This document shows, piece after piece, positions 1-4,305 of a stretch of DNA of 8,609 bases; the stretch's first letter is position 1; the number at the start of each line of letters is the position of its first letter. Made by a program: the position numbers and the translations under genes. Origin of the DNA: an uncultured Alphaproteobacteria bacterium (GTDB taxonomy: Bacteria; Pseudomonadota; Alphaproteobacteria; CAAHEQ01; UBA3637). The notes under the pieces are model-generated. The model did no database searches. It saw nothing but the letters and a program-made list of their open reading frames with translations, and was not told the origin of the DNA. The stretch covers positions 1 through 8,609 of the forward strand of contig CAKQBW010000023.1 in NCBI GenBank assembly GCA_934216505.1. The letters run 5' to 3'.

Positions 1-84
1 TTTAAGGTACTCGGCAAGTACCTTTTCTTTCATGTTTCTTCTTTTACAAGAGACTGAAACAACAAAATAGTATTCCTTCTTCAT
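1..84 (-). CDS. Partial hypothetical protein (N-terminus only, runs off left edge)
   Basis: An open frame starts with ATG at 84 and runs off the left edge without a stop (28 codons). It begins MKKEYYFVVSVSCKRRNMKE. A second in-frame ATG at 33 is an alternative start. The start at 84 follows an AT-rich stretch, typical of Bacteroidetes leaders, and lies 17 nt downstream of the encoded CCA end of the tRNA-like element at 102-208, so it is probably on the same leftward transcript. Too little is visible to assign a function. Confidence 0.45.
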   Translation of the reverse strand, partial: MKKEYYFVVSVSCKRRNMKEKVLAEYLK

Positions 85-101
85 AATATGTTTTTATTGG
101 T

Positions 102-208
102 TGGTGAAGGTGAGAGGAATCGAACCTCTTATCTCACATATTCTATTTAATCAAATCATAACAACTATGGAACTTCCAAAAGTATGAGACCCAGTCTCAA
201 TCACCTGC
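102..208 (-). tRNA. tRNA-like element A (T arm and acceptor stem, no clear anticodon)
   Basis: Read on the minus strand, the element starts with GCAGGTG (208-202). This pairs with CACCTTC (112-106) as a 7-position acceptor stem with one C/T mismatch, followed by discriminator A (105) and an encoded CCA (104-102). The T arm is textbook: AGAGG, loop TTCGATT, CCTCT (129-113). A D-arm-like hairpin, TGAGA/TCTCA with GGG in its loop, lies at 185-199. The 53 nt between it and the T arm do not form a normal anticodon arm. TTTTGGAA (about 180-172) could carry an anticodon, but no 5-bp stem supports it. TCTCA (189-185) can instead pair with TGAGA (136-132), giving one long helix next to the T arm. It is either a degenerate phage tRNA or a tRNA mimic. 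T arm and acceptor are seen; decoding ability is not supported. Confidence 0.6.
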
Positions 209-212
209 GTGT

Positions 213-312
213 AGCTCGCTGCGGAAATCTTCTCGCCCATAACTTTTTACAGATTCACAGTTTCATTTGCGATGCAACTCTTTGCACCTCGTGAAAAGAA
301 CCGCAGCGAGCT
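213..312 (-). ncRNA. Candidate structured RNA closed by a perfect 12-bp inverted repeat
   Basis: AGCTCGCTGCGG at 213-224 is perfectly complementary to CCGCAGCGAGCT at 301-312. Inside are two further nested helices: TTCAC/GTGAA (254-258 with 291-295) and a 7-bp hairpin at 271-288 (GGTGCAA/TTGCATC with one G-T pair, loop AGAG). The three helices form one coaxial-looking rod with asymmetric internal loops. It sits 4 nt from each neighbour: downstream of the 317-664 gene's stop and upstream of tRNA-like element A, so minus-strand transcription is assumed. No U-tract follows, so it is not a simple terminator. It could be a small RNA, an RNase III processing site that frees the tRNA-like element, or a cis-regulatory structure. 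Confidence 0.5.
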
Positions 313-316
313 TATA

Positions 317-664
317 TCAATAAAGGAAATCGTACATCAGCGATTGTTCATGCTCCTCGTACAATTTTGCCTCCTTTTCAAGTTTTTCATACGCCTCTCG
401 TTTGAGAGTTGCGTATAGCCCTGAATATTCGTTTAGGATAAGGATTTTCAATTTCACGTCCTCCACATCTTCTTCTATGTTGTAGACGGAACAATCGCTA
501 CATTGCCAATCTTCATCAACGATTAATTCGACTTCGTAATTCTTCTTGCCAATCTCCATGTAGAAGTTGGCAGTGAGATAACCGCGTGTGCGGCAGATAC
601 ATTGCTCTTCCGCATCCTGCATCAGCAATTCTCTTATCTCAGCAATTCTCTTAATCTTATTCAT
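317..664 (-). CDS. Hypothetical acidic protein, 115 aa
   Basis: Unrecognised. The ATG at 664 follows an AT-rich leader. The protein begins with a basic helix (MNKIKRIAEIRELL), has a central CxC and a CSDC cysteine pair (about residues 22-24 and 56-59), and ends in a charged, probably helical or coiled segment (about residues 85-108) rich in Glu and Lys. No signal peptide or membrane segment is visible. It lies between tRNA-like element B upstream and the 12-bp-stem hairpin downstream, so protein-coding and RNA elements are interleaved on the same leftward transcript. Small acidic early proteins of this kind are common in phages and often bind host proteins, but nothing in the sequence shows a partner. 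Confidence 0.75.
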   Translation of the reverse strand: MNKIKRIAEIRELLMQDAEEQCICRTRGYLTANFYMEIGKKNYEVELIVDEDWQCSDCSVYNIEEDVEDVKLKILILNEYSGLYATLKREAYEKLEKEAKLYEEHEQSLMYDFLY

Positions 665-681
665 ACAACAAGGTTTTGAAT

Positions 682-768
682 TGGCTCAGATAGGTGGACT
701 CGAACCACCTGTGCCGCCAAGTCCAAACGCAAACGAAAGGTGAATGCGCCAGCTATCGGCATATCTGA
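682..768 (-). tRNA. tRNA-like element B (T arm and acceptor stem, anticodon arm not recognisable)
   Basis: On the minus strand TCAGATA (768-762) pairs perfectly with TATCTGA (692-686), followed by discriminator G (685) and an encoded CCA (684-682). The T arm GGTGG, loop TTCGAGT, CCACC (709-693) is canonical. Between them is about 52 nt that I cannot fold into a normal D plus anticodon arm. TGCCG (761-757), directly after the acceptor stem, pairs with CGGCA (716-712), just before the T arm, and CGCA/TGCG pair inside it. The element is therefore best drawn as acceptor, one long helix and T arm. A class II tRNA with a degenerate D/anticodon region is the alternative. An encoded CCA and perfect acceptor pairing argue for conservation of the 3' half. 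Confidence 0.65.
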
Positions 769-792
769 GGAGGATATAAAGAATTTATGTAG

Positions 793-823
793 TAGTTACA
801 TGATAGTTACATGATAGTTACAT
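793..823. repeat. Triple 11-bp direct repeat TAGTTACATGA
   Basis: TAGTTAC begins at 793, 804 and 815. The first two copies are the full TAGTTACATGA and the third is TAGTTACATAA. The period is exactly 11 bp, one helical turn. A fourth TAGTTAC occurs at 894-900 inside a palindrome. It lies in the non-coding stretch upstream of tRNA-like element B. A protein-binding array (regulator or replication-type iterons) is a reasonable reading; the sequence alone does not decide it. Confidence 0.7.
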
Positions 824-843
824 AACTTCTCGTGGCAGCTCAC

Positions 844-916
844 GCGGTATGGATGATGCCGAACCTCATCCGTTTACAACTTCACGACATAGATAGTTAC
901 TATCACGTGATACCAC
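844..916 (-). ncRNA. Possible degenerate fourth tRNA-like element
   Basis: On the minus strand GTGGTAT (916-910) pairs with ATACCGC (850-844), 7 positions with one T-G wobble. A helix CACG/CGTG (909-906 with 886-883) follows directly and encloses the hairpin GATAG/CTATC. Next comes a stem-loop GGATGA/TCATCC with loop GGTTCGGCA (871-851), in the place of a T arm and containing TTCG. Total length is 73 nt, the size of a tRNA body. The T-arm analogue has a 6-bp stem and 9-nt loop and lacks the A expected after TTCG, and no CCA follows. The call rests mainly on its position and strand among three better elements. Confidence 0.3.
892..912. promoter_or_regulatory. Overlapping palindromes, possible operator
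   Basis: GATAG-TTA-CTATC (892-904) overlaps the perfect 12-bp palindrome TATCACGTGATA (901-912). The first contains the TAGTTAC unit seen three times at 793-821. Such dyads suit a dimeric DNA-binding protein, but they also lie within the possible tRNA-like element at 844-916 and may simply be its RNA helices. Confidence 0.35.
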
Positions 917-997
917 TTTTTCGGGGACTTGGGCCTTGCTACTATATTTCGCTTCCGTACCCCTTTGCCAATATGTCAAAGAACACTTTTCGCTTTG

Positions 998-1074
998 TGA
1001 GCTGTGGCGGAATCGAACCGCCAACACCAAGCATAACACCAGAACACAAACCTTTTGGTGTAACCATTCAGCTC
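998..1074 (-). tRNA. tRNA-like element C (T arm and acceptor stem, long helix in place of anticodon arm)
   Basis: On the minus strand GAGCTG (1074-1069) pairs with CAGCTC (1004-999); the seventh position is A/A. The T arm GGCGG, loop TTCGATT, CCGCC (1022-1006) is canonical. Discriminator A (998) is followed by CAA, so CCA is not encoded. Total length is 77 nt, normal for a tRNA. The six nucleotides after the acceptor, ATGGTT, hold the GG expected of a D loop. Then ACACCAA (1061-1055) pairs perfectly over 7 bp with TTGGTGT (1030-1024), 1 nt from the T arm, leaving a 24-nt loop. No standard anticodon arm can be drawn. The layout (acceptor, stemless D-like loop, long helix, T arm) resembles the tRNA-like domain of tmRNA, though I see no tmRNA-specific sequence. 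Confidence 0.6.
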
Positions 1075-1131
1075 TTTGCTCATCCGATAATAATTGCGTT
1101 GAGAATTTAGTTATGACATTTACGCAATATC

Positions 1132-1183
1132 AAAACCGAAGACGATTTATTTGAAAAATGCGAGAACGAGATGTTTCGGTTTT
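1132..1183. repeat. Inverted repeat in the intergenic region after the excisionase-like gene
   Basis: AAAACCGAA (1132-1140) is complementary to TTCGGTTTT (1175-1183), with a 34-nt loop. It lies just downstream of the 1204-1401 gene (minus strand) and before tRNA-like element C. On the minus strand TTTT closes the stem, but no longer U-tract follows, so it is at best a weak terminator. It may instead be an RNA processing or pausing structure ahead of the tRNA-like cluster. Confidence 0.4.
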
Positions 1184-1203
1184 ACTATCGAATGAGCTAT
1201 TTC

Positions 1204-1401
1204 TCAATATTGTGTCATCCAGAACTTCTTTAAATCCTTGCCAAGAAAAAACTTCCGTCCGTTTATTTTACTGAATCTCGGTTTAAGAAGACAGCTGTTA
1301 ACCCATCTCCGAATGGTGTCTCTATGAACTCCAAGAATTTCAGAGGCTTGGCACACCGTGTATTTTGAATCATCTGCTATTTGCGGCATTATCACTCTCA
1401 T
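1204..1401 (-). CDS. Helix-turn-helix protein, excisionase/MerR-like, 65 aa
   Basis: Residues about 14-36 (YTVCQASEILGVHRDTIRRW) form a MerR-type helix-turn-helix, followed by a short basic wing and a KDLKKFW segment. This is the layout of the small 'helix-turn-helix domain' proteins that include Xis-type recombination directionality factors. ATG at 1401 is chosen over the internal ATG at 1389 because AAAGGAGC lies 8 nt upstream of it. The gene overlaps the 3' end of the 1370-1609 gene by 32 bp, suggesting translational coupling. In a phage with an integrase and attP in the same window, it is the best candidate for the excisionase, with the phased repeats at 4113-4152 as possible sites. That role is inference; a plain transcription regulator is also possible. 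Confidence 0.8.
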   Translation of the reverse strand: MRVIMPQIADDSKYTVCQASEILGVHRDTIRRWVNSCLLKPRFSKINGRKFFLGKDLKKFWMTQY

Positions 1402-1609
1402 TGCTTGCTCCTTTCTCTTTTTCTCTTTTTACCTTATAAACCGTTGCTATCGTTACATTAAATGCGTTAGCAGTCATCACAATTGCATCATACGCCTTTG
1501 TTCCAAGATTCAACTCCCTTAAATAATAGGCATATATCTTATTATACCTCTCGGTTGTCGCCTTCCTCCGTATCTCCGATGGTATTTGGATTAAACTTTT
1601 TCTTACCAT
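1370..1609 (-). CDS. Small putative DNA-binding early protein, 79 aa
   Basis: First gene after the leftward switch promoter at 1701-1732, in the position of a Cro/anti-repressor or early regulator. The N-terminus is basic (MVRKSLIQIPSEIRRKATTERY). Residues about 37-62 (AYDAIVMTANAFNVTIATVYKV) read as helix-turn-helix, with 'FNVTIATVYKV' as turn and recognition helix, followed by a Lys/Glu-rich tail. I do not recognise a named family. ATG at 1609 follows an AT-rich leader (TATATATAAA). Its 3' end overlaps the excisionase-like gene by 32 bp. The DNA-binding role is inferred from composition, predicted fold and position. Confidence 0.7.
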   Translation of the reverse strand: MVRKSLIQIPSEIRRKATTERYNKIYAYYLRELNLGTKAYDAIVMTANAFNVTIATVYKVKREKEKGASNESDNAANSR

Positions 1610-1623
1610 TTTATATATAATAT

Positions 1624-1654
1624 TTTGCTATTCTATTTTTTCTTTTTAATTTTG
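1624..1654 (+). promoter_or_regulatory. Rightward promoter (repressor), Bacteroidetes sigma-type
   Basis: TTTG at 1624-1627 and TAATTTTG at 1647-1654 are separated by 19 bp, matching the Bacteroidetes primary-sigma consensus (-33 TTTG, -7 TAnnTTTG). Transcription would begin near 1661 and reach the repressor ATG at 1776 after a leader of about 115 nt. I see no other plus-strand match between here and the gene. It points directly at the leftward promoter at 1701-1732. Confidence 0.65.
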
Positions 1655-1704
1655 CACAACCATTAGGCGGATAAGCTATCTACCCTCTTGGTTACATGTG
1701 CAAA
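1651..1704. promoter_or_regulatory. Dyad spanning both switch promoters, candidate operator region
   Basis: TTTGCACA (1651-1658) is mirrored by TGTGCAAA (1697-1704), with AACCA (1658-1662) and TGGTT (1689-1693) as inner mirrored blocks and GATA/TATC (1670-1680) near the centre. Each outer half contains the TTTG of one promoter's -7 element, so a protein bound to the half-sites would cover both start regions. Part of the symmetry is expected because both -7 elements end in TTTG; the shared CACA and AACCA are not. Confidence 0.5.
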
Positions 1705-1732
1705 GATACATATAATAATTATACATACCAAA
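1701..1732 (-). promoter_or_regulatory. Leftward early promoter, Bacteroidetes sigma-type, with internal palindrome
   Basis: On the minus strand TTTG (1732-1729) and TATCTTTG (1708-1701) are 20 bp apart, a full match to the Bacteroidetes consensus. Transcription would begin near 1694 and lead into the 1370-1609 gene after about 85 nt. The spacer holds the perfect 13-bp palindrome TATAATAATTATA (1711-1723), a natural position for a repressor to block polymerase. Confidence 0.7.
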
Positions 1733-1775
1733 TAATTAGATACAAATGTCTAACGAATAAATATTTTTTAACATC

Positions 1776-2447
1776 ATGAAAGATAGACTACTTAAATTCA
1801 TTAATTACAAAGGAGTTTCACAAAGACAATTCCTTCTTAAAGCAGGCTTGTCAACCAGCTATTTATCTGTTGTCAAAGATGATTTCGGTGTTTCTGCGTT
1901 GTTCAATATTTCACAAAACTTTCCCGAACTAAATATTGAATGGCTTAAAACTGGAAAAGGGGAAATGCTTAATAAAGGATTTGAAAACAACGACAACAAC
2001 TTTGACAAGCTGTCCAATTTCTTCTTCGCTAACGGTGAGCAGAAGCCAATAATCACGGAGAGTATTGCTAAGATTCCTAACATTGACGTGTTGGAGCTTG
2101 TCAAAAGCGGAAAGGTTCAGAATCTGGAATACATGGGAGCGTTTAATCAATTTCCACCTTTTGATTTCTATTTTAGAAATGATAGGGTATCAATGGAACC
2201 TCAATTTATGCGTGGAGATTTAATTGCGTTGTCAGCACTGCAAGAGAATGCGGTTATTGAAAGCGGCGCTCCTTATATAATAGACACAAAGAGCATTGGA
2301 TTTATTTTCAGAAACGTTTATGAGCGCGGCGATAAGTATGAATGCAAGGTTTCAAATCAAGAAAGTCAGTTGGAGGATATAAATATAGAAAAAAGCGATG
2401 TGATTAAAATTTATCGTGTCGTTGGCTTAGTAAGAACAAATTTTTAA
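1776..2447 (+). CDS. Phage repressor: XRE helix-turn-helix plus S24 (LexA/CI)-like domain, 223 aa
   Basis: Probable lysogeny repressor. Residues about 4-40 (LLKFINYKGVSQRQFLLKAGLSTSYL) are an XRE-type helix-turn-helix, and 'PELNIEWLKTGKGEML' (about 50-65) is typical of Bacteroidetes phage repressors. After a linker (about 66-100), the C-terminal half (about 115-222) has the S24 fold signature RVSMEPQFMRGDLI with the serine at about 139. In the strand GFIFRN, where the family has its catalytic lysine, I see Phe (about 178). Self-cleavage may therefore be lost or rely on another residue; alignment by eye is uncertain here. It is transcribed from the promoter at 1624-1654, divergent from the early genes, and followed after 11 nt by a membrane protein gene in the same operon. 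Confidence 0.9.
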   Translation: MKDRLLKFINYKGVSQRQFLLKAGLSTSYLSVVKDDFGVSALFNISQNFPELNIEWLKTGKGEMLNKGFENNDNNFDKLSNFFFANGEQKPIITESIAKIPNIDVLELVKSGKVQNLEYMGAFNQFPPFDFYFRNDRVSMEPQFMRGDLIALSALQENAVIESGAPYIIDTKSIGFIFRNVYERGDKYECKVSNQESQLEDINIEKSDVIKIYRVVGLVRTNF

Positions 2448-2458
2448 ATCAAACAATT

Positions 2459-2791
2459 ATGATTTCACAAAACGCACAATCTGAATTTAATAACGTTTCC
2501 TTTAGTTATCGCTATCTTGACATCGTTGCTAAAGCAGTGATAGTTATAGGCGCGATTTGCCTTATTGCTGGAATTATTGTTACGATAATAGGAATGTATA
2601 ATAGCGGAAGTTATAAAGAATATATAAGTTATCTTGGGCAACAGCAGATAACCGCTGGATTAACGAGTATTGCTTCTGGAGTTTTATTTTCTCTTTGTGG
2701 CTTTGCTGGATTAGCGATAAATGACATAAGAAAGCATGTTGCAACAGACTTCAACCTCAAATACGATGACCCAGAAGAGCATATAGGATAA
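2459..2791 (+). CDS. Two-helix membrane protein beside the repressor, 110 aa
   Basis: Unrecognised family. Two hydrophobic segments, about residues 24-46 (AKAVIVIGAICLIAGIIVTI) and 65-88 (AGLTSIASGVLFSLCGFAGL), predict an inner-membrane hairpin. The N-terminal 20 residues are polar, and an acidic tail (KYDDPEEHIG) follows the second helix. Start at 2459 is 11 nt after the repressor stop, so both are probably one transcript, expressed in the lysogen. Small membrane proteins co-expressed with a repressor are often superinfection-exclusion or other lysogenic-conversion factors; that role is inference from position only. The transcript ends at the hairpin at 2796-2837. Confidence 0.75.
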   Translation: MISQNAQSEFNNVSFSYRYLDIVAKAVIVIGAICLIAGIIVTIIGMYNSGSYKEYISYLGQQQITAGLTSIASGVLFSLCGFAGLAINDIRKHVATDFNLKYDDPEEHIG

Positions 2792-2795
2792 ATAC

Positions 2796-2837
2796 AAAAA
2801 AATCCACTGGCAGAATTAATTGTCAGTGGATTTTTTT
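2796..2837. terminator. Bidirectional intrinsic terminator between convergent genes
   Basis: A7-TCCACTG (2796-2809) pairs perfectly over 14 bp with CAGTGGA-T7 (2824-2837) across a 14-nt loop, giving a U-tract on both strands. It ends the repressor/membrane-protein transcript on plus and the integrase transcript on minus. The last integrase codons, including its stop (2816-2818), lie inside the loop. Confidence 0.9.
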
Positions 2838-4054
2838 ACATAGTCTATTACTTTCTTGATTGCTTGATCAACCTTCTTTTCATTCCTTCTTATATATATG
2901 TCTGCGATTTGGTATTGTGGCTTGTGGCCAAGAGCAGCATCTATAACAGCATCTGGAATGTCAATGTCTGCGGCGATGGTCGCCCATGTGTGTCTTGCCC
3001 AATATGTTGTAAGATGAGGAAACAGGGGCTTGAATATTTTTTCTTTCTTCACTCGTCCATATCTGTTTCTCACATTAATAATGTCTGTCTTTCCTATTTT
3101 CTGTAAGTTCTTGTTTATCGTTCTAACGAAAGACCTTTTATCCTCATGTGTCTCTCCGAAGTTAAGCAGTTTCTTTTCTCCGCGATATTTTCGTATGAGC
3201 TTCATTGCTTCGTTTGGAATTTTAAGACTGCAAAGAACTCCTGTCTTACTCCTTCGGTATGTTATTCTCTGCTCTTCGTTTGGGTGCGGCAAATCAAGCA
3301 AATCAACCATGTTTATTCCTGCGCAATAAAAGGAGATTAGGAAAATGTCAAGATATTTTTGCTGATAATCTTCGCATTTAAAATTCATCAGTGATAATAA
3401 TTCCTTGATTGTCAAAGAGCGTTTTTCAGTCTGTTCAGATTTTATTCTGAATTTCCTGAATGGGTAAAATTCTTGTGCTACATAATCTTCACGAATTGCC
3501 TCGTTGAATAAGGCGCGAAGATTGCGCAAATGAATGGAGCGCGTGTTTACTGAATTTCCTTTTGCCTGCATCCAAGTATCGAAATCGACTAACCATTTGT
3601 AATCAATCTCCTCAAATGATAAATTATCAATATCGCAATAATTGCCAATCTTGATTATTGTACCTTCGTAAACCTCTTTTGTTCTATCTTTTGTCTTCCT
3701 TGAAATGAATATCTTGAAATATTCTTTGATATAATGTGGCCGTTCTTCTTCTGTTTCTTCGCGAGGATTTATTTGTTCACGTATATCTTTGGCCGTCATC
3801 TTTTCAAGATTCTTTGATGAACTTAATAAGATGATTTGCATCCTAAGATATTCAAGTTTCGATTTTAAAACTTGATTCAATCTCTTAGCCAAAGGAGTGT
3901 TTATTACCTCTCCATTCAGCCATTCTTCCTTTTTTAGAAACACAGATGTCGGAATCATAGAAGATGTATTATTGTGCCGAATTACAATCTTTACACAATA
4001 TTTTCCAGATTTATTTTTCGCCCTTGCATCGAGGTACAGATTAATTTTTGCCAT
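2816..4054 (-). CDS. int: Tyrosine site-specific integrase, Bacteroidetes phage type, 412 aa
   Basis: Catalyses recombination between attP and a host tRNA-Pro gene. Domains: an N-terminal Arm-type-binding domain (about 1-95; KINLYLDARAKNKSGKYCVK start), a SAM-like core-binding domain (about 105-200) and the catalytic domain (about 212-410). Visible catalytic residues are Lys in RRSKTG (about 270), Arg in YWARHTW (about 354), His in LGHK (about 377) and the nucleophilic Tyr in IADIYIRR (about 387). The first arginine position is Asn (AGINMVDL, about 248) and the HxxR histidine is Tyr; such changes are known in Bacteroidetes integrases (IntDOT lacks the first Arg). ATG at 4054 is preferred over the GTG at 4060, because the latter lies in a TTGCACGG arm repeat. 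The promoter is not clear and probably overlaps attP. Confidence 0.95.
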   Translation of the reverse strand: MAKINLYLDARAKNKSGKYCVKIVIRHNNTSSMIPTSVFLKKEEWLNGEVINTPLAKRLNQVLKSKLEYLRMQIILLSSSKNLEKMTAKDIREQINPREETEEERPHYIKEYFKIFISRKTKDRTKEVYEGTIIKIGNYCDIDNLSFEEIDYKWLVDFDTWMQAKGNSVNTRSIHLRNLRALFNEAIREDYVAQEFYPFRKFRIKSEQTEKRSLTIKELLSLMNFKCEDYQQKYLDIFLISFYCAGINMVDLLDLPHPNEEQRITYRRSKTGVLCSLKIPNEAMKLIRKYRGEKKLLNFGETHEDKRSFVRTINKNLQKIGKTDIINVRNRYGRVKKEKIFKPLFPHLTTYWARHTWATIAADIDIPDAVIDAALGHKPQYQIADIYIRRNEKKVDQAIKKVIDYVKKSTDN

Positions 4055-4109
4055 TTGCACGGATTTTGCACGGTTCTACATTTTGATGGATTGCACGTGT
4101 TTTGCACGG
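4055..4109 (-). repeat. Integrase arm-type sites, integrase-proximal side of attP
   Basis: TTGCACGG units occur at 4055-4062, 4066-4073 and 4102-4109, with a shorter TTGCACG at 4091-4097, so they form two pairs with about 11-bp spacing. The same pair, TTGCACGGATTTTGCACGGT, recurs on the other side of the tRNA-Pro core at 4342-4361. Paired, helically phased direct repeats on both sides of a core are the hallmark of arm-type sites bound by the integrase N-terminal domain. Confidence 0.75.
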
Positions 4110-4112
4110 ATT

Positions 4113-4152
4113 TTCGGCAAATTTCGGCATAATACGGCATAATACGGCATAA
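4113..4152. repeat. Four phased 10-bp repeats (TWCGGCATAA) in attP
   Basis: Tandem units: TTCGGCAAAT (4113-4122), TTCGGCATAA (4123-4132), TACGGCATAA (4133-4142) and TACGGCATAA (4143-4152). The 10-bp period places all on one DNA face. They sit between the arm-type repeats and the core. The sequence differs from the TTGCACGG family, so a second protein such as the excisionase or a host bending factor is the likely ligand (inference). Confidence 0.75.
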
Positions 4153-4189
4153 ATTTATGGCTTTAACATTTGAATATAGAGACAAAAAT

Positions 4190-4228
4190 AACCGCTGACA
4201 ATTAGCAAATGTCTAATTATCAGCGGTT
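4190..4228 (-). terminator. Hairpin downstream of the tRNA-Pro fragment, intrinsic-terminator-like
   Basis: AACCGCTGA (4190-4198) pairs with TCAGCGGTT (4220-4228). After one C/A mismatch, AATTAG (4200-4205) pairs with CTAATT (4213-4218) around a 7-nt loop. On the minus strand the stem is followed by ATTTTTG, so transcripts leaving the tRNA-Pro end would stop here, before the integrase gene. It may insulate int from 4361-5597 transcription, or serve as the terminator of the restored host tRNA after integration. Confidence 0.65.
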
Positions 4229-4237
4229 TAATTATTG

Positions 4238-4282
4238 TCGGGGTAGCGGGATTCGAACCCACGACCCCCTGCTCCCAAAGCA
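4238..4282 (-). pseudogene. attP: tRNA-Pro(TGG) 3' fragment: attP core
   Basis: On the minus strand the sequence runs from the anticodon arm (TGC-TTTGGGA-GCA, anticodon TGG followed by G37) through the variable loop, the T arm GTGGG-TTCGAAT-CCCGC, the acceptor strand TACCCCG (4245-4239) and discriminator A (4238). This matches the 3' 45 nt of a Bacteroidetes tRNA-Pro. The 5' half is absent: upstream sequence (4283-4340) has no D arm and no CGGGGTA acceptor partner, and tRNA similarity stops within the anticodon stem. A phage-carried 3' tRNA half next to an integrase and flanked by arm repeats is a classic attP core that rebuilds the host tRNA on integration. CAA follows instead of CCA. It is not a working tRNA as it stands. 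Confidence 0.85.
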
Positions 4283-4289
4283 TTAGTCT

Positions 4290-4305
4290 TACACTTGTAA
4301 GTGTA
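4290..4305. repeat. Short palindrome beside the att core
   Basis: TACACTT-GT-AAGTGTA is a perfect 7-bp inverted repeat with a 2-bp centre, 8 bp outside the tRNA homology. It could be a core-side protein site or a regulator operator within attP; it does not resemble the other repeats here. Confidence 0.4.

Noticed and set aside
832..1154. Plus-strand open frames of 92 and 72 codons in the tRNA-like region
   Set aside because: They run antisense through tRNA-like element C and across palindromes, have no homology-like features and no promoter; the RNA structures explain the region better.
1859..2150. Minus-strand frames within the repressor gene
   Set aside because: Antisense to a clear XRE/S24 protein and without recognisable content.
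2864..3340. Plus-strand frames opposite the integrase
   Set aside because: Hydrophobic, Phe/Ser/Cys-rich antisense shadows of the integrase catalytic domain.
4054..4060. GTG start for the integrase two codons upstream
   Set aside because: The GTG is part of an arm-type repeat, and the MAKINLYLDAR start at 4054 matches the usual beginning of this family.
4055..4152. CRISPR-like array
   Set aside because: Repeats are 8-10 bp and tandem with no unique spacers of regular length; they fit integrase and accessory-protein sites.
3991..4185. 64-codon minus frame through the attP repeats
   Set aside because: Its repetitive Cys/Asn/Lys content is the translation of the TTGCACGG and CGGCATAA repeats, and it overlaps the integrase start.
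4183..4209. Integrase promoter from TATTTTTG (4190-4183) with TTTG (4209-4206)
   Set aside because: The -7 matches, but the spacer is only 15 bp instead of 19-21 and both lie inside the terminator-like hairpin.
4238..4282. attL/attR junction with host chromosome on one side
   Set aside because: Genes on both sides look phage-derived, and arm-type repeats flank the core on both sides, as expected of attP. A tandem prophage junction remains possible.
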